Positions 16,984 to 25,978 of a stretch of 64,000 nucleotides of DNA are shown in pieces (position 1 is the stretch's first letter; each line of letters starts with the position of its first letter). A program made the position numbers and the translations under genes. The notes under the pieces were generated by a model. The model saw only the letters and a list, made by a program, of their open reading frames with translations, did not search any database and was not told the DNA's origin. The DNA comes from JBBDIX01 sp050486225 (GTDB lineage Bacteria; Actinomycetota; Nitriliruptoria; Nitriliruptorales; Nitriliruptoraceae): assembly GCA_050486225.1 (NCBI GenBank), contig JBJHCV010000005.1, forward strand, positions 120,150 through 184,149. The letters are read 5' to 3'.

Positions 16984-17705
16984 CCGACACCGTCGACACG
17001 CCGGCGACGCCGCCCGGCTCCGACACGTCGCCCGACGCGCCGTCGACCGACCATGGCTCGGCCCGCCGTCGCGTGGTCTCGCTCGTCGCCGCGGCCGCGG
17101 TGGTGGTCGGGGTGTTCGCCGTCGTGCTCGCGTTCGGGGTCGCCCGTCCGCCCGCCCTCGCGTCGGTGTCCGAGTCCACGGCAGGGCCCTCTGCCGGCGT
17201 CGCCTGGACGGCGTGGAGCGAGCGTGGCACCTGCGTCAACGTCGCCGAACCGGACGGCACGGTGCGGGAGCTGTACTGCGACGACCGTGGGGGCGACGTG
17301 ATCTCCTGGACGTCCGACGGCATCCACGTGCGCAGCTGGACGTCGGTCGGGGAGCTCGAACTGGTCATCGACCCGGTCGACGGCCGCGTGGTGTCGCGGC
17401 GCAACGTGGAGGATCCACCCACGTTCCCCGAGGGCGAGTACGTGCGTTCGACCCACCGCGACGGTGTGCTCGTCGTCACGCTCGAGATGTCGGACACCGT
17501 GGTCTGGGAGGTGGAGGCCCCCGAGGCCTACCGGGTCGACCAGGGCCGGCGCTCGCCCGACGGGGACTGGGTGGCGATGAGTGACAGTGCCCGTCGACTG
17601 CTGGTCGTGCCCGCCGACGGGTCGGCGGAGCCGCTGGTCTGGATCGACGACTTCGACACGTGGCAGATGATCGTGTGGCAGGACACCAGCGCGGCGACGA
17701 GCTGA
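16980..17705 (+). CDS. Membrane-anchored extracytoplasmic protein of unknown function
   Basis: 241 aa. A Thr/Pro/Asp-rich cytoplasmic start, one membrane helix (about residues 32-53, VVSLVAAAAVVVGVFAVVLAF), then a ~180-residue outer domain. That domain is rich in short beta strands with Asp-Gly turns (PDGTVRELYCDD, SDGIHVRSW, HRDGVLVVTLE, SPDGDWVAM), a pattern like part of a beta-propeller. Two Cys (CVN and LYCDD) may form a disulfide. Coupled by ATGA to the DUF2157-like gene. Not recognised further. Confidence 0.65.
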   Translation: MTDTVDTPATPPGSDTSPDAPSTDHGSARRRVVSLVAAAAVVVGVFAVVLAFGVARPPALASVSESTAGPSAGVAWTAWSERGTCVNVAEPDGTVRELYCDDRGGDVISWTSDGIHVRSWTSVGELELVIDPVDGRVVSRRNVEDPPTFPEGEYVRSTHRDGVLVVTLEMSDTVVWEVEAPEAYRVDQGRRSPDGDWVAMSDSARRLLVVPADGSAEPLVWIDDFDTWQMIVWQDTSAATS

Positions 17706-17718
17706 CCCGGCACGGCAG

Positions 17719-17724
17719 TAGCAT
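17719..17724 (+). promoter_or_regulatory. -10 box of valS
   Basis: TAGCAT, 49 bases before the valS ATG; one of the TAnnnT series in this window. No clear -35 box. Confidence 0.4.
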
Positions 17725-17772
17725 CGTCGGCCGACCTGCGGCACCCCGCACCGCGACCGACGGACCGACCTG

Positions 17773-20421
17773 ATGACCGACCTTCCGAAGGCGTACGACC
17801 CTGCCGCCGTGGAACCGGACCTCTACCTCGACTGGGAGTCCGCGGGGCTGTTCCACGCGTCGCCGGACGACGACGGGGAGCCCTTCTCCATCGTCATCCC
17901 GCCCCCGAACGTCACCGGATCGCTCCACCTGGGCCATGCACTGGACAACGCGATCCAGGACGCGATCATCCGGCGCGAACGCATGCGTGGGCGCAACGCC
18001 GTGTGGATCCCGGGCACCGACCATGCCGGCATCGCCACGCAGAACGTGGTGGAACGTCTGCTCGCCACCGAGGGCACCGACCGCCACGAACTCGGACGTG
18101 ACGCGTTCATCGACCGTGTGTGGCGGTTCCGCGAGGAGTCCGGGGGCACGATCCTGCGCCAGCTTCGTGAACTCGGTGCGTCGGCCGACTGGGACCGAGA
18201 GGTGTTCACGTTCGACGAGGACCGCTCTCGCGCCGTGCGCGAGGTGTTCGTCGCGCTGTACGAACAGGGGCTGATCTACCGAGGCAACCGCCTCATCAAC
18301 TGGTGTCCGCGCTGTGCCACCGCGCTGTCCGACATCGAGGTCGAGCACCGCGACGTGGAGGGTGAGCTCACCCGCTTCCGCTACCCGTTCGCGGACGGTT
18401 CGGGTGACGGCATCGAGGTCGCGACCACCCGTCCGGAGACGATGCTCGGGGACACCGCGATCGCCGTGCATCCCGACGACGACCGCTATCGCGCGCTCGT
18501 CGGACGGAGGGTTCGTCACCCGTTCCAGGACCGTGAGTTCGCGATCATCGCCGACGAGTACGTCGACCCGGAGTTCGGGTCCGGTGCGGTCAAGATCACC
18601 CCGGCCCACGACCCCAACGACCACGAGATGGCGCTGCGTCACGACCTCGAGGTGATCGACATCCTCGACGAGGCAGCCGCGACCACCGACGCGGTGGGGG
18701 AACGGTTCGCGGGCCTCGACCGCTTCGACGCGCGTCGCGCCGTCGTGGCCGCACTCGACGAGCAGGGCCTGCTGCTCGGGGTGGACCGCCACGAGCACGC
18801 CGTAGGTCACTGCTCACGGTGTGACACGGTGGTGGAGCCTCGCCTGTCCGAGCAGTGGTTCGTGTCGATGCGTCCGCTCGCCGAACGTGCCGCGCAGGCG
18901 GTGCGCGACGGCCGGACCGTGTTCGTTCCCGAGTCGAGCACGCGCGGATTCCTCGAGTGGCTCGACAACCTCCACGACTGGTGCATCTCGCGCCAGATCT
19001 GGTGGGGACACCGCATCCCGGCGTGGTACGGACCGGACGGGCAGGTCCGTGTCAGCCGCGACGACGTCACCGAGGACGGCTGGGAGCAGGACCCCGACGT
19101 GCTCGACACGTGGTTCTCGTCCCAGCTCTGGCCCTTCAGCGTGTTCGGCTGGCCCGAACCCACCCCCGAACTGCAGACCTGGTTCCCGACGTCGACGCTG
19201 GTGACCGGGTACGACATCAACACGTTCTGGGTGAGCCGCATGCTGATGATCAGCCTGTGGTTCACCGACGAGGTGCCGTTCCGCGTCGTGCACAACCACG
19301 GGCTCGTGCGCGACGAGCACGGCAAGAAGATGTCGAAGTCGTTCGGCAACGTGATCGACCCACTCGACCTCATCCACACCTACGGGGCCGACGCGACCCG
19401 CTTCGCGCTCATGCGCTCGGCGGCCCCGGGCACCGACGTCCCGATGGCCGAGGAGTGGGTCGAGGGCGCGCGACGGTTCGCCAACAAGCTGTGGAACGCC
19501 GGCCGGTTCGCGCTCGGCAACCTCGACGGCACCACTCCCGGTGACCTGCCGACTGTCGAGGCGCGAGCGCTCGAGGACCGCTGGATCCTCAGCCGCCTCA
19601 CGCGGATGCACGCGCAGGTCGACGACGCGTACGACGCCTACGACTGGCCGGTCGCGGCGCGTGGGCTCTACCACTTCGTGTGGGACGAACTCGCCGACTG
19701 GTACCTCGAGTCGCTCAAGCGCCGCATGCACGGGGACGATCCGGACGAGGCCGCCGTGGCCCGCCAGACGCTCGCGCACGTGCTGGACACGGTCCTGCGC
19801 CTGCTGCACCCCGTGATGCCGTTCGTCACCGAGGCCATGTGGCGCACCCTCACCGGGTCGCCGGGGGGACATGACTCGCTGATGGTCGCGCAGTGGCCGG
19901 AGCACGACGACGGACTGGTCGACGCGGACGCGGAGGAAGGGTTCGACGTGCTTCGCGGGCTGGTGACAGAGGTCAACCGGTTCCGGTCCCAGAACCGCAT
20001 CGCCCCCTCCGCCCGGTTCGAACTGGTCCTGGAGTCCGACCAGCGTGACCTGCTCGAGCAGCAGGCCGGTCTCGTGGCCTCGCTCGCCGGACTCTCGGGC
20101 CTGGTGTTCGCCGACGCGCTCGACGAGGTTCCCGGGACGTCGACCATCGTGTTCCCGGCGGGACGGGCCCAGGTGTCGCTGGCCGGGCTGATCGACGTGG
20201 CGGGAGAGGTCGAACGCCTCGACCGTGAACTCGATCGTGTCGCGCAGGAGCGGGGACGAATCGAGGGCAAGCTCGCCAACGAGTCGTTCGTGTCCCGCGC
20301 GCCGGCCGAGGTCGTGGAACGTGAACGCGCGCGACTCACCGAACTCGACCGGACCGCGGCGGAACTCGCGCAGCAGCGTGACGCGCTCGCGGCCGTCGAC
20401 CGCCCCGCCACCTCCGGCTGA
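17773..20421 (+). CDS. valS: Valyl-tRNA synthetase
   Basis: 882 aa, full length for bacterial ValRS. Class I catalytic core with the HIGH motif as HLGH (residues 52-55, in PPPNVTGSLHLGHAL) and KMSKS at 519-523 (KKMSKSFGNVID). The CP1 editing domain lies between them (TTRPETMLGDTA). An anticodon-binding helical domain follows, and the C-terminal coiled-coil arm (GEVERLDRELDRV to ELAQQRDAL) is present. ATG start. folC begins 9 bp downstream, probably in the same transcript. Confidence 0.97.
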   Translation: MTDLPKAYDPAAVEPDLYLDWESAGLFHASPDDDGEPFSIVIPPPNVTGSLHLGHALDNAIQDAIIRRERMRGRNAVWIPGTDHAGIATQNVVERLLATEGTDRHELGRDAFIDRVWRFREESGGTILRQLRELGASADWDREVFTFDEDRSRAVREVFVALYEQGLIYRGNRLINWCPRCATALSDIEVEHRDVEGELTRFRYPFADGSGDGIEVATTRPETMLGDTAIAVHPDDDRYRALVGRRVRHPFQDREFAIIADEYVDPEFGSGAVKITPAHDPNDHEMALRHDLEVIDILDEAAATTDAVGERFAGLDRFDARRAVVAALDEQGLLLGVDRHEHAVGHCSRCDTVVEPRLSEQWFVSMRPLAERAAQAVRDGRTVFVPESSTRGFLEWLDNLHDWCISRQIWWGHRIPAWYGPDGQVRVSRDDVTEDGWEQDPDVLDTWFSSQLWPFSVFGWPEPTPELQTWFPTSTLVTGYDINTFWVSRMLMISLWFTDEVPFRVVHNHGLVRDEHGKKMSKSFGNVIDPLDLIHTYGADATRFALMRSAAPGTDVPMAEEWVEGARRFANKLWNAGRFALGNLDGTTPGDLPTVEARALEDRWILSRLTRMHAQVDDAYDAYDWPVAARGLYHFVWDELADWYLESLKRRMHGDDPDEAAVARQTLAHVLDTVLRLLHPVMPFVTEAMWRTLTGSPGGHDSLMVAQWPEHDDGLVDADAEEGFDVLRGLVTEVNRFRSQNRIAPSARFELVLESDQRDLLEQQAGLVASLAGLSGLVFADALDEVPGTSTIVFPAGRAQVSLAGLIDVAGEVERLDRELDRVAQERGRIEGKLANESFVSRAPAEVVERERARLTELDRTAAELAQQRDALAAVDRPATSG

Positions 20422-20430
20422 CGTGCCGAC

Positions 20431-21798
20431 GTGACCGACGACGCCGTCACCGCCGCGGAGCGCGCCGCGTTCGAACGTGCGCGCGACGCGCTGCTCGCCA
20501 GGGGCCCCGGACGCATGATCCCGGACCTGGCCAGGATCACCGAACTCACGGGTCTGCTCGGTGATCCCCAGCTGGCCTACCCGACGGTCCACGTGACCGG
20601 CACCAACGGCAAGGGCTCGACGGTGCGCATGGTCGCGGCCCTGTGTGCGGCGGTCGGGATCAGCGCCGGCACGTACACCTCGCCCCACCTGCAGTCGATC
20701 CGTGAACGGATCGGTCGGGCTGGCGAGGCCATCGACCCCGGATCGTTCGCCCGCGTCCACGACGAGGTCGCCGCGCTCGCCGACCTGGTCGACGACCACG
20801 CCCGGACCTCCGCGGGTGCCGAGGCGGACACGGTCACGTTCTTCGAGATGCTCACCGCCATGGCGTTCGCGTGGTTCGCCGACGCGCCGGTCGACGTCGG
20901 GGTCGTGGAGGTCGGCATGGGCGGACGATGGGACGCCACCAACGTCGTGCGTGGCGACGTCGCGGTGCTCGGCGAGATCGACCTCGACCACACCGAACTG
21001 GGTGGCACGCCGGTGGAGGTCGCCGGCGAGAAGGTCGGGATCGTCAAGCCCGGTTCGCACGTCGTCTCGTCGCGCCAGTCCGACGAGGTCGCCGCCGTCG
21101 TCGCTGCCGCCGCGCGCGAGCACGAGGCGCCCCTCTGGCGGCTGGGCGTGGAGTTCGACGTCACGTCCGACCGTGTCGCGATGGGGGGGCGGTTCCTGGA
21201 CCTGCGGGTGGGCGATCGGGTCGTGACCGACGTGCTGGTCCCGTTGTACGGGGAGCACCAGTCTCGTAACGCCGCGGTCGCGCTCGCCGCGTTCGCGGCG
21301 CTGACCGGGGACTCGTTCGCCTCGATGGACGACGACGCGCTGCGCGAGGGGTTCGCCGCCGTGAAGGTCCCCGGTCGGCTGGAGGTCGTGCACCGCGACC
21401 CCACGATCGTGCTCGACGGAGCCCACAACCCGCTCGGGGCGCGAGCCGTCGCCGCCGCACTGGAGGAGTCGTTCGGTTTCCGGGAGCTGGTGCTCGTCGT
21501 GGCCTGTCTCGACGACAAGGACGTCACCGGGATCCTGTCGGCGCTCGGGACCGTCGCGTCGCACGTGGTCGTCACGCGCGCCGACTCGCCTCGGGCGGCC
21601 GGGATCGACCAGATGCGTGAGGCGGCGCTCGAGGTCTGGGGGTCCACGGGTGTGGTCGTCGAGGCTGCCGACTCCGTCGCAGAGGCGCTCGACCTGGCCG
21701 CCCACCTCGTGTCCGACGGCGACGGGATCCTCGTCACCGGCTCCCTGCACACCGTGGGTGAGGCACGTGACCTCCACCTGCCGGGCGACGACACCTAG
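20431..21798 (+). CDS. folC: Folylpolyglutamate synthase / dihydrofolate synthase
   Basis: 455 aa. Adds glutamate to folates and may also make dihydrofolate. Mur-ligase fold with P-loop VTGTNGKGSTV near residue 53. Other landmarks are TYTSPHLQSIRERI, VGMGGRWDATNV, DHTELGGTPVEVAGEKVGIVK (DHTELGGT), the HN motif LDGAHNPLGARA and a C-terminal Rossmann-like domain ending in VTGSLHTVGEAR. GTG start 9 bp after valS; the valS-folC-ndk order is common in actinobacteria. Confidence 0.96.
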   Translation: MTDDAVTAAERAAFERARDALLARGPGRMIPDLARITELTGLLGDPQLAYPTVHVTGTNGKGSTVRMVAALCAAVGISAGTYTSPHLQSIRERIGRAGEAIDPGSFARVHDEVAALADLVDDHARTSAGAEADTVTFFEMLTAMAFAWFADAPVDVGVVEVGMGGRWDATNVVRGDVAVLGEIDLDHTELGGTPVEVAGEKVGIVKPGSHVVSSRQSDEVAAVVAAAAREHEAPLWRLGVEFDVTSDRVAMGGRFLDLRVGDRVVTDVLVPLYGEHQSRNAAVALAAFAALTGDSFASMDDDALREGFAAVKVPGRLEVVHRDPTIVLDGAHNPLGARAVAAALEESFGFRELVLVVACLDDKDVTGILSALGTVASHVVVTRADSPRAAGIDQMREAALEVWGSTGVVVEAADSVAEALDLAAHLVSDGDGILVTGSLHTVGEARDLHLPGDDT

Positions 21799-21815
21799 GC
21801 GCGGTCGATCCGCAT

Positions 21816-21821
21816 TAGGCT
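21816..21821 (+). promoter_or_regulatory. -10 box of ndk
   Basis: TAGGCT shortly after the folC stop, about 80 bases before the ndk GTG. It suggests ndk can be transcribed independently of folC. Confidence 0.4.
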
Positions 21822-21902
21822 GGTCGCCCCGGACCGGCGGCGTGGACGGTCGCGTACGGGTCCCGACACGCACGACGCAGCAGACGACCATGGAGGTCAC
21901 CG

Positions 21903-22319
21903 GTGGCAGTGGAGAAGACGCTCATCCTCGTGAAGCCCGACGGAGTCCGCCGTGGACTGGTCGGTGAGGTCATCGGTCGCATCGAGCGCAAGGGATGGAC
22001 CCTGGAGGCCGTCGAGCTGCGCACCATCGACCGGTCGGTCGCCGAGGCCCACTACGCCGAGCACGTCGAGCGCCCGTTCTTCGGGGAACTCGTCGAGTTC
22101 ATCACCTCTGCACCGCTCGTGGCGATGTGTGTCGCCGGTGACGACGCCATCACCGGCATGCGGACCCTCATGGGTGCGACCAACCCCATCGAGGCCACGC
22201 CCGGATCGATCCGCGGCGACTTCGCGACCGTGATCGGGGAGAACATCGTCCACGGTTCGGACTCGCCCGAGAGCGCGGCGCGCGAACTCGAGATCTTCTT
22301 CCCCGGCCGCTTCCAGTAG
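21903..22319 (+). CDS. ndk: Nucleoside diphosphate kinase
   Basis: 138 aa, complete. Transfers the gamma phosphate between nucleotides through a phospho-histidine, here H117 in ENIVHGSDSPESA. The nucleotide-binding LVKPDGVRRGLVGE and MGATNP segments are intact. GTG start. It follows folC after a 104-bp gap with a -10 box. Confidence 0.97.
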   Translation: MAVEKTLILVKPDGVRRGLVGEVIGRIERKGWTLEAVELRTIDRSVAEAHYAEHVERPFFGELVEFITSAPLVAMCVAGDDAITGMRTLMGATNPIEATPGSIRGDFATVIGENIVHGSDSPESAARELEIFFPGRFQ

Positions 22320-22400
22320 TCCCCAGGCTCGCGGCGCTCCGAGGCGTCGACGTCCTCCCGGCCGTGCACGATGGCTCCCTCGTCCGACAGGGAGCATCCC

Positions 22401-22904
22401 GTGACCCAGATCGCCGTGCCCGACACCTGGACTGCTGCTCCGAGCACGGGCGCGGTGCGTCCCGGTCCCGGATGTGCCACGTGTGACCGGTTCGGCGTCG
22501 TGGACCCACCGCTACGCCGCGCGGAGGTGACCTCACCGGACGCGGCGGCCCGCGTCCTCGTCCCGGCGTTCGACGGCGCGGACCGGGAGCGCTGCGTCGC
22601 GGCCCTGCTCGACACCAAGCATCGTCTGCGCGCCGTGGTGACCGTGAGCGTCGGCTCGATCGACCACACGTTCATGTCCCCTCGGGAGGTCCTCCGAGAC
22701 GCGCTTCTGGCGAACGCCTCGGCCGTCGTGCTCGCCCACAACCACCCGTCGGGCGATCCCACCCCGTCCCGGGACGACGAGGCGATCACCCGCAGGCTGA
22801 TGCGCGCGGGGGAACTGGTCGGCGTGGAGGTCCTCGACCATCTGGTGATCGGGGCGGACCGGTGGATCAGCCTTGCGCGGCGTGGGGTGTCCGCCGACGG
22901 GTGA
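22401..22904 (+). CDS. RadC-like JAB/MPN+ domain protein, lacking the helix-hairpin-helix part
   Basis: 167 aa. The JAMM metal site is intact: LAHNHPSGDPTPSRDD supplies the H-x-H-P...D ligands, and VTVSVGSIDHTFMSPREVLRDALL matches the strand-helix before it in RadC (landmark MSPREVLRDALL). Full RadC has an N-terminal DNA-binding-like helical region of about 100 residues; here only ~50 unrelated residues with one CATC pair precede the domain. Role unknown; despite its name RadC is not an established repair enzyme. GTG start with GGGAG upstream. Convergent with the EAL/GGDEF gene. Confidence 0.8.
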   Translation: MTQIAVPDTWTAAPSTGAVRPGPGCATCDRFGVVDPPLRRAEVTSPDAAARVLVPAFDGADRERCVAALLDTKHRLRAVVTVSVGSIDHTFMSPREVLRDALLANASAVVLAHNHPSGDPTPSRDDEAITRRLMRAGELVGVEVLDHLVIGADRWISLARRGVSADG

Positions 22905-22927
22905 CGGTCGCTTCGGTCCCGACGCGT

Positions 22928-25783
22928 TCACTCGAGGGGCGCGTGTCCGCCCGTCGCCTGCAGATGCAGGGCGTCGACGAGTGTTCGCGCGCCCGACAGG
23001 CTGGCGCTGCGCTCGTCGAGTTCCAGGGTCAGCGTCCACCGAGTGCCGTCGCCGTCGTCGTGTGACAGGCGAATCGCGTCGCGGGGCGTGCCGGAGCGGC
23101 GCACGGCGGTGCGCACGAGACGCGATCCCTGCTCCCCGGGACCCTGGACCTCGAGCGTCCAGCCCGGCGCGTCGAGCACACTCGTCGCGGTGTCGGCCAA
23201 CGTCGCCAGTCGGTGCTCCGGGTCGTCGGTGCCGTGCTCGAGCAGGGCTGTCCAGCGGTCGAGTCCTCCGAAGGGAGCCATGTCGTCCGTCGGGTGCCGT
23301 TCGCGAGCGCGCCGGTCGTGTGGCGGGCGGCGGCCCGAGCCCGCGTCTTCGTCCGCATCGACGCCTCCACCGGTGACGACCACGGTCGTGTCACCACGCA
23401 GGTTCGCCCGGTGCTCGGCCGCGTCCGCGCGCGAGAGCACGGCACGCGGCTCGGCGTCCGAGGGCAGCACGGGCACGACACCGCAGTGGATCCGGGGCTG
23501 GGGGACGGGTCCGTCGAGCAGGTGCTGCTGCGCCTGTTCGAGGCGCGCGGCGACCTGTGCCGGCCCCTGAGGTGTCACGACGCAGAACTCGTCGCTGGAG
23601 ACCCGGGTGACGAGTGATCCGGGGATGCCCGAGAACGCGTCGGTCAGCGCCTGCCCGGTCCGGACGAGCACCTCGTCGCCGGCCTGGTGGCCGAACTGGT
23701 CGTTGATCGCGTGCAGGGCGTCCACGTCGACGAGTGCGACGGTCATCCCGTCGCGGGCGGTGGGATCCTCGAGCACCGCCGTCAGGTGCACCTCGAGGAC
23801 GCGGCGGTTCGCCAGGCCCGTCAGCTGGTCCTCGCCGGCGAGTCGGCTGATCTCCTCCAGGCCCTCGGCGTGGCGGACCGCGAGCGCGATGAACCCCGCG
23901 ACGGTGCTCAGGGGCGGGCCGTCCGCGAACGTGAACGCCGGCGACCCCAGCGCCGTGGTGGCGTGCAGACAGCCCCAGATGCCGCCGTCGACCTCCAGCG
24001 GGACGTACGCGGCGGATCCACGCTGTCGCCTGCGGAGGTGCTCCTGCTCGGTGGGATCTCCGGAGGGATCACCGAGGGCCTCCACGTGGATTGTTCGCTG
24101 CAGCACTCGAGAAAGGCCCGAGGGCAGGTCCGAGACCGAGTAGACCTCGTCGTCGGGTCGGCGCTGCTCACCCGGCCGCAGGTCCCCGACGTTGACCAGG
24201 ACCCGCGTCACCGGGGGTTCGTCGGGGGTCTCGCCCGGCTCGAACCGTCCGACGGACAGCGTCGCCGCGCCGATGAACCGCCGGGCCTCGTCGGTGGCCA
24301 CCTCGAGGATGTCCTCGATGCTGCCCGACACCCCGATGGCTCGGATCAGGCCCGCCAGCGCGCGCAGCTGCTCCTCGGGGGTGCCGTTGGCGGTGCGGCC
24401 GCGGCTGAGCACGAACGCCGTGGAACGAGGGTCGGCGACCGACGGGGTCGACCACCAGGCGGCGACCCGGTCGCGCAGGTCACGGTCGACGGCGGGGTCG
24501 GGGTGCGCGGCGAGCAGTGCCGGATCGGGTTCGGGTACCCCCCGGGACCGCTGTACGGCCAGCGCCCAGGCCGTGCGAGCGATGGCCCCCGCGGTGGTGT
24601 CGCGGGAGATGATCGGGGTCACGGCGAGTGCACCCAGCAGTTCGCCGACCTCAGCGTCCACACGCGTGGCGTCGATGGACGCCCGGTCGAGCAGCGCCTC
24701 CAGGTCCGCGATCGTCGCGAGCAGTACGGCCGCGTCGGCACGCAGCCGGTGAGCGCCGATCGCGGAGGCGATGATCGCGGCGACGGAGGCGGCATCCGCG
24801 CGTTGCACGGCGGTCGCCGGGTCCGCCGACATCAGGAACCGAGAGAGGCCGATGCCCACGTCCAGCGCGTCCTGCGACAGACCCTGGCTGCGCACGACCG
24901 GCAGGATGGTGTCGTCCGCGAACCGTGCCGAGCGCAGGTCGAGGTCCTCGCCACGTGACGGGCGGCCGAACAGGTAGCCCTGCCCGAACTGGCAGCCCCA
25001 GCTGCGCAGGATCCGAGCCTGTTCGATGGTCTCCACGCCCTCGCCGACCAGTTCGAGTCCGAGCGAACGGGCCATGCCGATCGTGGCCTGCACCACCAGA
25101 CCCCGTCCGCGCGTCGTGCGCTCCTCGTGCAGTGCCGCGACGAACGACCGGTCGAGCTTGACGATGCGCGCCGGGGTGTCGGCCAGCAGGTCGAGGGAGG
25201 CGAACCCGGTCCCGAAGTCGTCCAGCGAGATGACGACCCCCGCCGACGTCAGGGAGAACATGGTCTCCTGGGACACCACGTTGTGGTCGAGCGCCGCAGA
25301 CTCGGTGACCTCGATGACCAGCGCCGCGCTCGGAAGCCCGTGCGCCGCCAGGGTCCGGAGCACCCGGCGGGTGTAGTCGGGGTCCTTGAACTCGGTGGGG
25401 GAGGCGTTGACGTGCATCTGCAGGTCGGGCACGCGGGTGCGCCACTCGGCGAGCCAGGCGCTGGCCTCCTCGAGCACGTACGTGCCCAGTGCGCCGATCA
25501 GCCCGGAGTCCTCGGCGACCGCCACGAGTCGGGGCGCGCCGGCGAGTTCGTCGGACGGCGGGGGTTCGAGCCGGACCAGCGCCTCCACGGCGACGACTCG
25601 ACCGTCGTCGAGGTCGACGATGGGCTGGAAGGCCACGTGCACCGCACCGTCGGCCAGTGCGTCGGCGAGCAGGTCGGCTGGTGACCCGGCAGGTGTCGTG
25701 ACCGTGGCGCGCCACTCGTGCACCGCGTCGAGACTCGCCCCGCGATGTGGCTGCGGTGTGGTCGTCGACGATTCCTCGGTCAC
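22928..25783 (-). CDS. EAL-GAF-GGDEF cyclic-di-GMP protein with degenerate GGDEF motif
   Basis: 951 aa. Domains in order: EAL (about 40-280), a helical region of unknown type (290-470), GAF-like (470-640), GGDEF (655-815) and a C-terminal ~135-residue tail. The EAL phosphodiesterase domain looks active: EAL at 67-69, N in NASPTEF, EVTES, DDFGTGFASL, KLDRSF, EGVET and QGYLFGRP. The GGDEF signature is SSDEF (729-733), so cyclase activity is doubtful; it may bind GTP and regulate the EAL domain. The EAL-first order is the reverse of the common GGDEF-EAL layout. No membrane helix. GTG start with AGGAAGG upstream. Divergent from mreB across a 195-bp gap. Confidence 0.9.
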   Translation of the reverse strand: MTEESSTTTPQPHRGASLDAVHEWRATVTTPAGSPADLLADALADGAVHVAFQPIVDLDDGRVVAVEALVRLEPPPSDELAGAPRLVAVAEDSGLIGALGTYVLEEASAWLAEWRTRVPDLQMHVNASPTEFKDPDYTRRVLRTLAAHGLPSAALVIEVTESAALDHNVVSQETMFSLTSAGVVISLDDFGTGFASLDLLADTPARIVKLDRSFVAALHEERTTRGRGLVVQATIGMARSLGLELVGEGVETIEQARILRSWGCQFGQGYLFGRPSRGEDLDLRSARFADDTILPVVRSQGLSQDALDVGIGLSRFLMSADPATAVQRADAASVAAIIASAIGAHRLRADAAVLLATIADLEALLDRASIDATRVDAEVGELLGALAVTPIISRDTTAGAIARTAWALAVQRSRGVPEPDPALLAAHPDPAVDRDLRDRVAAWWSTPSVADPRSTAFVLSRGRTANGTPEEQLRALAGLIRAIGVSGSIEDILEVATDEARRFIGAATLSVGRFEPGETPDEPPVTRVLVNVGDLRPGEQRRPDDEVYSVSDLPSGLSRVLQRTIHVEALGDPSGDPTEQEHLRRRQRGSAAYVPLEVDGGIWGCLHATTALGSPAFTFADGPPLSTVAGFIALAVRHAEGLEEISRLAGEDQLTGLANRRVLEVHLTAVLEDPTARDGMTVALVDVDALHAINDQFGHQAGDEVLVRTGQALTDAFSGIPGSLVTRVSSDEFCVVTPQGPAQVAARLEQAQQHLLDGPVPQPRIHCGVVPVLPSDAEPRAVLSRADAAEHRANLRGDTTVVVTGGGVDADEDAGSGRRPPHDRRARERHPTDDMAPFGGLDRWTALLEHGTDDPEHRLATLADTATSVLDAPGWTLEVQGPGEQGSRLVRTAVRRSGTPRDAIRLSHDDGDGTRWTLTLELDERSASLSGARTLVDALHLQATGGHAPLE

Positions 25784-25943
25784 GCAGGTGACCTTCCTGT
25801 ACCGGCCCGGGCGGCCCGTCGACGGCCGTCGACACAGGGGTGATCGCGGTCGATCCCCCCGGTCGGCCCCCGCTGGCCGAAGGACCGGACTCTACAGGTT
25901 CGAACGGACGAGCGGAGTGGCTCCTCGGGCTCCTCCGCGGTGT

Positions 25944-25949
25944 TAGTCT
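25944..25949 (+). promoter_or_regulatory. -10 box of the mreBCD operon
   Basis: TAGTCT, 30 bases before the GTG used here for mreB, inside the divergent gap with the EAL/GGDEF gene. An in-frame GTG at 25940 overlaps this box and is therefore an unlikely start. Confidence 0.45.
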
Positions 25950-25978
25950 CGAACGAAAGGCGACGATCCGGGTCTGGC

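Noticed and set aside
21176..21192. Seven-G run in folC as a possible frameshift
   Set aside because: The FolC sequence is continuous and of normal length.
18814..21900. A minus-strand open frame of more than 1000 codons opposite valS and folC
   Set aside because: It mirrors the codon pattern of the real genes in very GC-rich DNA, has Arg/Gly/Val/Asp-rich composition without domains, and the plus-strand proteins are unmistakable.
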